Origin: an uncultured Beijerinckiaceae bacterium
Lineage (GTDB): Bacteria; Pseudomonadota; Alphaproteobacteria; Rhizobiales; Beijerinckiaceae
Length of the DNA stretch: 10,570 bases
Reading direction: 5' to 3'
Assembly: GCA_937863205.1 (NCBI GenBank)
Contig: CALMGA010000163.1
Coordinates: 1 to 10,570 of the forward strand
The notes under the pieces are model-generated. The model was not told the origin of the DNA, did not search any database, and saw only the letters and a list, made by a program, of their open reading frames with translations. The number at the start of each line of letters is the position of its first letter. Positions within the stretch are counted from its first letter, which is position 1. This document shows, one piece after another, positions 6,906-10,570 of this stretch. Made by a program: the position numbers and the translations under genes.

Positions 6906-6934
6906 AAACCGCCGCGCACTTTTCGGTCGACGCT

Positions 6935-8203
6935 TCAGGCGAACAATCCTTCCGCCTTGCGCAGCGCTTCGACGAGCTTATCCACCTCTTCGAAGGTGTT
7001 GTACATGGCAAAGGAGGCGCGGCACGTCGAGGTGACGCCGAAGCGCTTCAGCAGCGGCATGGCGCAGTGAGTGCCGGCCCGCACCGCCACGCCCGAGCGA
7101 TCGATGATGGTGGCGACGTCGTGGGCATGCGCGCCCTTCATCTCGAAGGACACGATGGCTCCCTTGTCGGGCGTGGTGCCGAAGATGCGCAGGCTGTTCA
7201 TCGCCCCGAGCCGCTCGGTGGCGTAGTCGCCGAGCGCCTTCTCGTGGGCGGCGATCTTGTCGCGACCGATGTCGCGCATGTAGTCCAGCGCGGCGGCGAG
7301 GCCGGCCGCCTCGATGATCGGCGGCGTGCCCGCCTCGAAGCGGTGCGGCGGGTCGTTGTAGGTGATCGTCTCCTGCGTCACGTCGGCGATCATCTCGCCG
7401 CCGCCGAGGAAGGGCGGCATTTCGGCGAGCCAGGGGCGGCGGGCGTAGAGCACGCCGATGCCGGTCGGCCCGTAGAGCTTGTGGCCGGTCATCACGTAGA
7501 AGTCGACGTCGAGGTCCTGGACGTCGGTGTGCATGTGCACGGCGCCCTGCGAACCGTCGACGAGGACGGGAATGCCGCGCGCCCGCGCCACGGCGGCGAT
7601 CTCCTTGATCGGCAGCACGGTGCCGGTGACGTTCGACATCTGCGTCACCGCGATCATGCGGGTTCGCGGCGTGATCGCCCGCTCGATGGCTTCCAGCGAG
7701 ATGGCGCCGTCGTCGTCACAATCGACCCACTTGAGCACCGCGCCGTTGTGCTCGCGCAGGAAATGCCAGGGCACGATGTTGGCGTGGTGCTCCAGGATGG
7801 TGAGCAGGATCTCGTCGCCGGGCTTGATGTGGCCGTATCCCCAGGCGCGGGCGACGATGTTGATCGCCTCGGTCGAGGACTTGGTGAAGACCACCTCGTC
7901 GGCATGGGCGGCGTTGAGGAACTGGCGCACGGTCTCGCGCGCGCCCTCGTAGTTGTCGGTGGCGGCGTTGGCGAGATAGTGCAGGCCGCGGTGGACGTTG
8001 GCGTACTCGTAGTACGACGCCTGCGCCATCCGCTCGACCACGGCCTTCGGCTTCTGCGCCGAGGCGGCGTTGTCGAGGTAGACCAGCGGCCTGCCGTAGG
8101 GCTTCAGGGTCAGCGCAGGAAAGTCGGCCCTGATCTTGTCCACGTCCAGCTTGGCCGTGTCCGGCGTCATCCCCGATGCCATGCCGTTGGTGTCGTGCGT
8201 CAT
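6935..8203 (-). CDS. sufS: Cysteine desulfurase SufS (group II, PLP-dependent)
   Basis: This is a 422-residue PLP enzyme that removes sulfur from L-cysteine to leave alanine and an enzyme persulfide, the sulfur source for SUF cluster assembly in the cytoplasm. Seen in order: YLDNAASAQKP (42-52), NVHRGLHYLANAAT (69-82), EHHANIVPW with the cofactor-stacking His (138-146), VLVDGSQGAVHM (213-224), MTGHKLYGP with PLP lysine Lys242 (238-246), RFEAGTPP (288-295) and RAGTHCAMPLL, whose Cys380 is the persulfide residue. The short spacing around that Cys is the SufS rather than the IscS pattern. Met8 and Met12 are possible later starts; the ATG at 8203 has AAGGG about 10 nt upstream. No sufE or sufU is in view to accept the sulfur. 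sufD ends 95 bp upstream. Confidence 0.96.
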   Translation of the reverse strand: MTHDTNGMASGMTPDTAKLDVDKIRADFPALTLKPYGRPLVYLDNAASAQKPKAVVERMAQASYYEYANVHRGLHYLANAATDNYEGARETVRQFLNAAHADEVVFTKSSTEAINIVARAWGYGHIKPGDEILLTILEHHANIVPWHFLREHNGAVLKWVDCDDDGAISLEAIERAITPRTRMIAVTQMSNVTGTVLPIKEIAAVARARGIPVLVDGSQGAVHMHTDVQDLDVDFYVMTGHKLYGPTGIGVLYARRPWLAEMPPFLGGGEMIADVTQETITYNDPPHRFEAGTPPIIEAAGLAAALDYMRDIGRDKIAAHEKALGDYATERLGAMNSLRIFGTTPDKGAIVSFEMKGAHAHDVATIIDRSGVAVRAGTHCAMPLLKRFGVTSTCRASFAMYNTFEEVDKLVEALRKAEGLFA

Positions 8204-8232
8204 CTCAAGCGAAACCCTTCATCTGCCCGCCT

Positions 8233-8240
8233 GATATAGG
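8233..8240 (-). promoter_or_regulatory. -10-like element upstream of sufS, weak
   Basis: The minus strand reads CCTATATC here, one mismatch from the GCTANAWC -10 described for housekeeping promoters in Caulobacter-type alphaproteobacteria. It lies about 30 nt before the sufS start, in the 95-bp sufD-sufS gap. No convincing -35 (TTGACG-like) is visible upstream, so an internal promoter for sufS-T-A is only a possibility. The gap also holds a five-codon frame (ATG at 8221-8219, peptide MKGFA) whose stop codon directly abuts the sufS ATG. That frame may be chance. Confidence 0.2.
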
Positions 8241-8298
8241 GTGTGGGACGCCCGCGCGCGACCTCGGCGGCCCCGTGAGGATTCGCCGCCGGCTGGCT

Positions 8299-9651
8299 TC
8301 AGGATCCCGCTTCGGCCTTGCCGGATTTGGCACGGCCTTCCAGCCAGAAGGCGATCTCGGCGCGGAAGCGGGCGACCAGGCCCGCGTGCCCGATCTCGTC
8401 GGCGAGTTCCGCGGCGAAGGCTTCCAGCAGCAGCGATTCGGCCGTGCGCTTGTCGAGGCCGCGCGCGCGGAGGTAGAAGAGCTGGTCGGCGTTGAGGCTG
8501 CCAACGGTCGCCCCATGGCCGCAGACCACGTCGTCGGCGAAGATCTCCAGCTCCGGCTTGTTGTGCATCGCCGCCTCGTCGGACAGCACCAGGGCGCGGC
8601 TCATCATCTTGCCGTCGGTCTTCTGCGCCTGCTTTTCGACGCGGATGCGGCCCTGGAACACGCCGACGGCGGCATCGTCGAGAATGTAGCGGAAGTGCTC
8701 GCGGCCCTCGCAGCCGAGGCCGCGGTGCACCACGTCGAGGGTCGTGTCGACGTGCTCGCGGCCTTGCAGCAGCGACACGCCGCGCAACTGCGCCTTGGCG
8801 TCGTCGCCGGAGAAGCGCATGAACAGCTGGCGCCGCACCAAACCCTCGCCGTCGATCAGGGCGAAGCTGTCGAACCGGGATCCGACGCCGAGATCGGCGA
8901 CGAAGGAGTCGAGCCGCAGGCTACCGGTCGGCGTGCGCGTGACGGCGCAGCTGTGCCCCACCTCCGCCCGGTCGCCGACCTTGAAGATGAGGCAACCGAA
9001 GGTCTGGCCGCCGCGCCGACCGATCGAGGATTCGGCGACGCGCACCTTGGCGCCTTCCCCCACAACCACCAGCGATCGGAAGAAGCTGGCCGACGGCGAG
9101 GGCGCGGCGGTGGCGTAGACGATCTCGATGGGCTCGGGCAGATCGGCGCCGGGCACGACCTCGATCACCACGCCGTCCTGCATCATCGCCGCGTTGAGGG
9201 CGAGCACGGCATCGCCGTCGCCGAAGTCGCGCGCCGCCAGCAACGCGATCAGATCCGGGCGGCCCTCGCTCAGCACGTCGGCCAGCGAGCGCACGCTGGC
9301 GCCGGCCGGCAAGGCGTCGGAGAGCGAGGGGACGAAGGTGCCGTCCACGATCACCAGCCGGCCGCCGCCCAGCGTCGGACGTCCGGCCAGTTCGCCGTTG
9401 ATCGGTCCCAGCGCGGATCCCTGCGGTCGCGGGGCAAGCGGCAGGGCTTCGCGCATCAGGCTGCGCAGGTCGGTGTAGTGCCAGGCCTCGATGCGGCGAT
9501 GCGGCAGGCCGGCGGCGGCGAAGGTGCCGAAGGCGTCGTCCCGCAACCGGCGCGCGGCCTCGCCGCCGGGCAACCTGCCTTTGGCGCTGCCGTAGGCGTC
9601 GGCGAGGGCGACTTCCGCGTCGGTACGGGACGAAACGATGCGGGCCGGCAT
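8299..9651 (-). CDS. sufD: SUF scaffold subunit SufD
   Basis: This is SufD of the SufBCD complex, where Fe-S clusters are built; SufD pairs with SufB and both bind SufC. The ATG at 9651 gives 450 residues. The N-terminal helical part (1-65) ends in the HRRIEAWHYTDL motif seen in SufD. A beta-helix core follows (about 95-370), and the conserved C-terminal block carries VFQGRIRVEKQAQKTD, LSDEAAMHNKPELEI and CGHGATVGSLNADQLFYL. Cys377 and His379 in CGHG match the E. coli SufD Cys358/His360 pair implicated in cluster assembly (family knowledge). GGAG sits 5 nt before the ATG. A GTG at 9657, two codons earlier, overlaps the sufC stop as GTGA but has its purines right against it, so I prefer the ATG. 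The C-terminal helix (about 398-445) is of the type that contacts SufC. Confidence 0.95.
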   Translation of the reverse strand: MPARIVSSRTDAEVALADAYGSAKGRLPGGEAARRLRDDAFGTFAAAGLPHRRIEAWHYTDLRSLMREALPLAPRPQGSALGPINGELAGRPTLGGGRLVIVDGTFVPSLSDALPAGASVRSLADVLSEGRPDLIALLAARDFGDGDAVLALNAAMMQDGVVIEVVPGADLPEPIEIVYATAAPSPSASFFRSLVVVGEGAKVRVAESSIGRRGGQTFGCLIFKVGDRAEVGHSCAVTRTPTGSLRLDSFVADLGVGSRFDSFALIDGEGLVRRQLFMRFSGDDAKAQLRGVSLLQGREHVDTTLDVVHRGLGCEGREHFRYILDDAAVGVFQGRIRVEKQAQKTDGKMMSRALVLSDEAAMHNKPELEIFADDVVCGHGATVGSLNADQLFYLRARGLDKRTAESLLLEAFAAELADEIGHAGLVARFRAEIAFWLEGRAKSGKAEAGS

Positions 9652-9653
9652 GC

Positions 9654-10430
9654 TCACTCCGCCGCCCGACTGGCGGCCTGATCGGCGGGCTTCACCGCGA
9701 AGTCGCGATAACCCGATTGTTCCAGCTCCAAGGCCAGTTCCTTGCCGCCGGTGCGCACGATGCGACCGCCGGACATCACATGCACCGTGTCGGGGATGAT
9801 GTAGTTCAACAGGCGCTGGTAGTGCGTGATGACGAGAAAGGATCGCCTGGGGCTTCGCAGCTTGTTGACACCATCGGCGACGACACGGATGGCATCGATG
9901 TCGAGTCCTGAATCCGTTTCGTCGAGGATGGCCACCGTCGGCTCCAGCAGCGCCATCTGCAGGATATCCATGCGCTTCTTCTCGCCGCCGGAGAAACCGA
10001 CGTTGAGGGCGCGCTTCATGAAGTCCTTGCGGATCTCCAGCATGTCGCCGGCCGCATTCACCTTCTTCATGAAGGCCGGCGTCGAGAGTTCATCCTCGCC
10101 CCTGGCCCGGCGCTGGGCGTTGAGGGCCGCGCGCAGGAAGGTCATCGTACCTACGCCGGGGATCTCGACCGGGTACTGGAAGGCCAGGAACACGCCGGCG
10201 GCGGCGCGCTCGTCGGGCGACCGTTCCAGGATGTCGGCGCCGTCGACCAGGATCTCGCCGCCCTCGACCTCATATTCTTCCTTGCCGGCGATGACATAGG
10301 CGAGCGTCGACTTGCCGGTGCCGTTCGGTCCCATGATCGCGGCGACCTCGCCGTCCCTGACGGTGAGATCGAGACCGTCCAGGATCTTGTTGCCGGCGAT
10401 GGAAACGGTGAGATTTCTGACTTCGAGCAT
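9654..10430 (-). CDS. sufC: SUF ATPase SufC (ABC-type)
   Basis: This is a 258-residue cytoplasmic ABC ATPase that dimerises on the SufB-SufD scaffold and drives its rearrangement; it does not transport anything. The full ABC set is present: Walker A GPNGTGKS (34-41), Q-loop Gln85 in FLAFQYPVEIPG (81-92), signature FSGGEKKR (146-153), Walker B VAILDE (166-171), D-loop SGLD (174-177) and H-loop His203 in VITHYQRLL. The FQYPVEIPGV stretch and SGGEKKR rather than SGGQ are SufC-specific. The tail from about 243 is Ala-rich and variable. The start ATG at 10430 has only a weak GGA upstream. The stop lies 2 bp before the sufD ATG. sufB should precede it but is not recognisable in the remaining 140 bp. 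Confidence 0.96.
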   Translation of the reverse strand: MLEVRNLTVSIAGNKILDGLDLTVRDGEVAAIMGPNGTGKSTLAYVIAGKEEYEVEGGEILVDGADILERSPDERAAAGVFLAFQYPVEIPGVGTMTFLRAALNAQRRARGEDELSTPAFMKKVNAAGDMLEIRKDFMKRALNVGFSGGEKKRMDILQMALLEPTVAILDETDSGLDIDAIRVVADGVNKLRSPRRSFLVITHYQRLLNYIIPDTVHVMSGGRIVRTGGKELALELEQSGYRDFAVKPADQAASRAAE

Positions 10431-10570
10431 GCGTGGTCCGTGGTGAGCGTGTTGGCGAGACCGGGCGGATCCCGGGCCTCGGGGCCGCGCTTCGGGCCAG
10501 CGGAGGCCGGCGGTGCGGATGCCGGCGCGGGGGGGGGCGGGCCCGCCCGGGCGGCGCGGGGGGGGGGAGG
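10431..10570. other. Contig-end sequence upstream of sufC, with G homopolymers
   Basis: No gene can be supported in these 140 bp. Neither sufB nor its usual C-terminus is recognisable. The minus strand has no stop codon in any frame here, only because TCA, CTA and TTA are absent from the plus strand. The last part is almost purely G and C: a run of nine G (10529-10537), a perfect palindrome GGGCGGGCCCGCCC (10535-10548), and a run of ten G (10558-10567). GGCGC precedes each G run, giving a direct repeat (10524-10537, 10553-10567). The simplest reading is a degraded assembly end with poly-G error, so the bases after about 10520 should not be trusted. Confidence 0.6.

Noticed and set aside
9652..9657. 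A GTG start for sufD overlapping the sufC stop
   Set aside because: Its purine-rich sequence directly abuts the GTG, while GGAG is well placed for the ATG at 9651. The difference is two residues.
6710..9681. Two plus-strand frames of about 500 codons (6710-8239 and 8176-9681) opposite sufS and sufD
   Set aside because: They are antisense shadows of SufS and SufD, with composition typical of reverse-strand reading in GC-rich genes.
1..10570. tRNA genes, CRISPR arrays, insertion sequences, defence or mobile modules
   Set aside because: I looked through the intergenic gaps and found no cloverleaf-like sequence, regular spaced repeats, transposase or integrase motifs, or terminal inverted repeats with target duplications.

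Overview
The window is GC-rich (my visual impression) and densely coded. It looks like an alphaproteobacterial chromosome fragment. This rests on three things: separate nuoC and nuoD genes rather than a nuoCD fusion, the close fit of the Nuo proteins to what I recall of alphaproteobacterial complex I, and the suf order C-D-S-T-A. The taxonomic call is inference from gene order and recalled sequence, not from a search. Both ends look like contig ends: the left end cuts nuoD just before its expected stop, and the right end runs into homopolymeric G tracts.

Layout. (1) Positions 1-3429, minus strand: the head of a respiratory complex I operon, nuoA-nuoB-nuoC-(DUF2059 protein)-nuoD. Genes overlap or sit close together, and a small predicted secreted protein is inserted between nuoC and nuoD, translationally coupled to nuoC. 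(2) Positions 3430-3608: a divergent control region with a nested, exactly symmetric inverted repeat. (3) Positions 3609-4364, plus strand: a slipin/stomatin-type SPFH membrane protein with no NfeD partner in view. (4) Positions 4365-4510: a short convergent gap with an imperfect hairpin. (5) Positions 4511-5890, minus strand: a sugar-porter family MFS transporter. (6) Positions 5981-10430, minus strand: a SUF iron-sulfur cluster operon, sufC-sufD-sufS-sufT-sufA in transcription order. sufB is expected upstream but is not visible. (7) Positions 10431-10570: no recognisable gene, ending in two G tracts that look like an assembly or sequencing artefact.

The theme is iron-sulfur respiration. SufS mobilises sulfur from cysteine, the SufB-C-D scaffold builds the cluster, and SufA and SufT help deliver it. 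NuoB, encoded about 2.9 kb away, is a typical client because it holds cluster N2 of complex I. Whether the adjacency matters functionally is inference.

I did not find a convincing new multi-gene system. The points most worth a second look are the DUF2059 gene inside the nuo operon, the symmetric dyad in the nuoA/slipin divergent region, and the repeat-rich gap between sufS and sufT with mutually exclusive pairings. I saw no tRNA, rRNA, CRISPR array, insertion sequence or attachment site.
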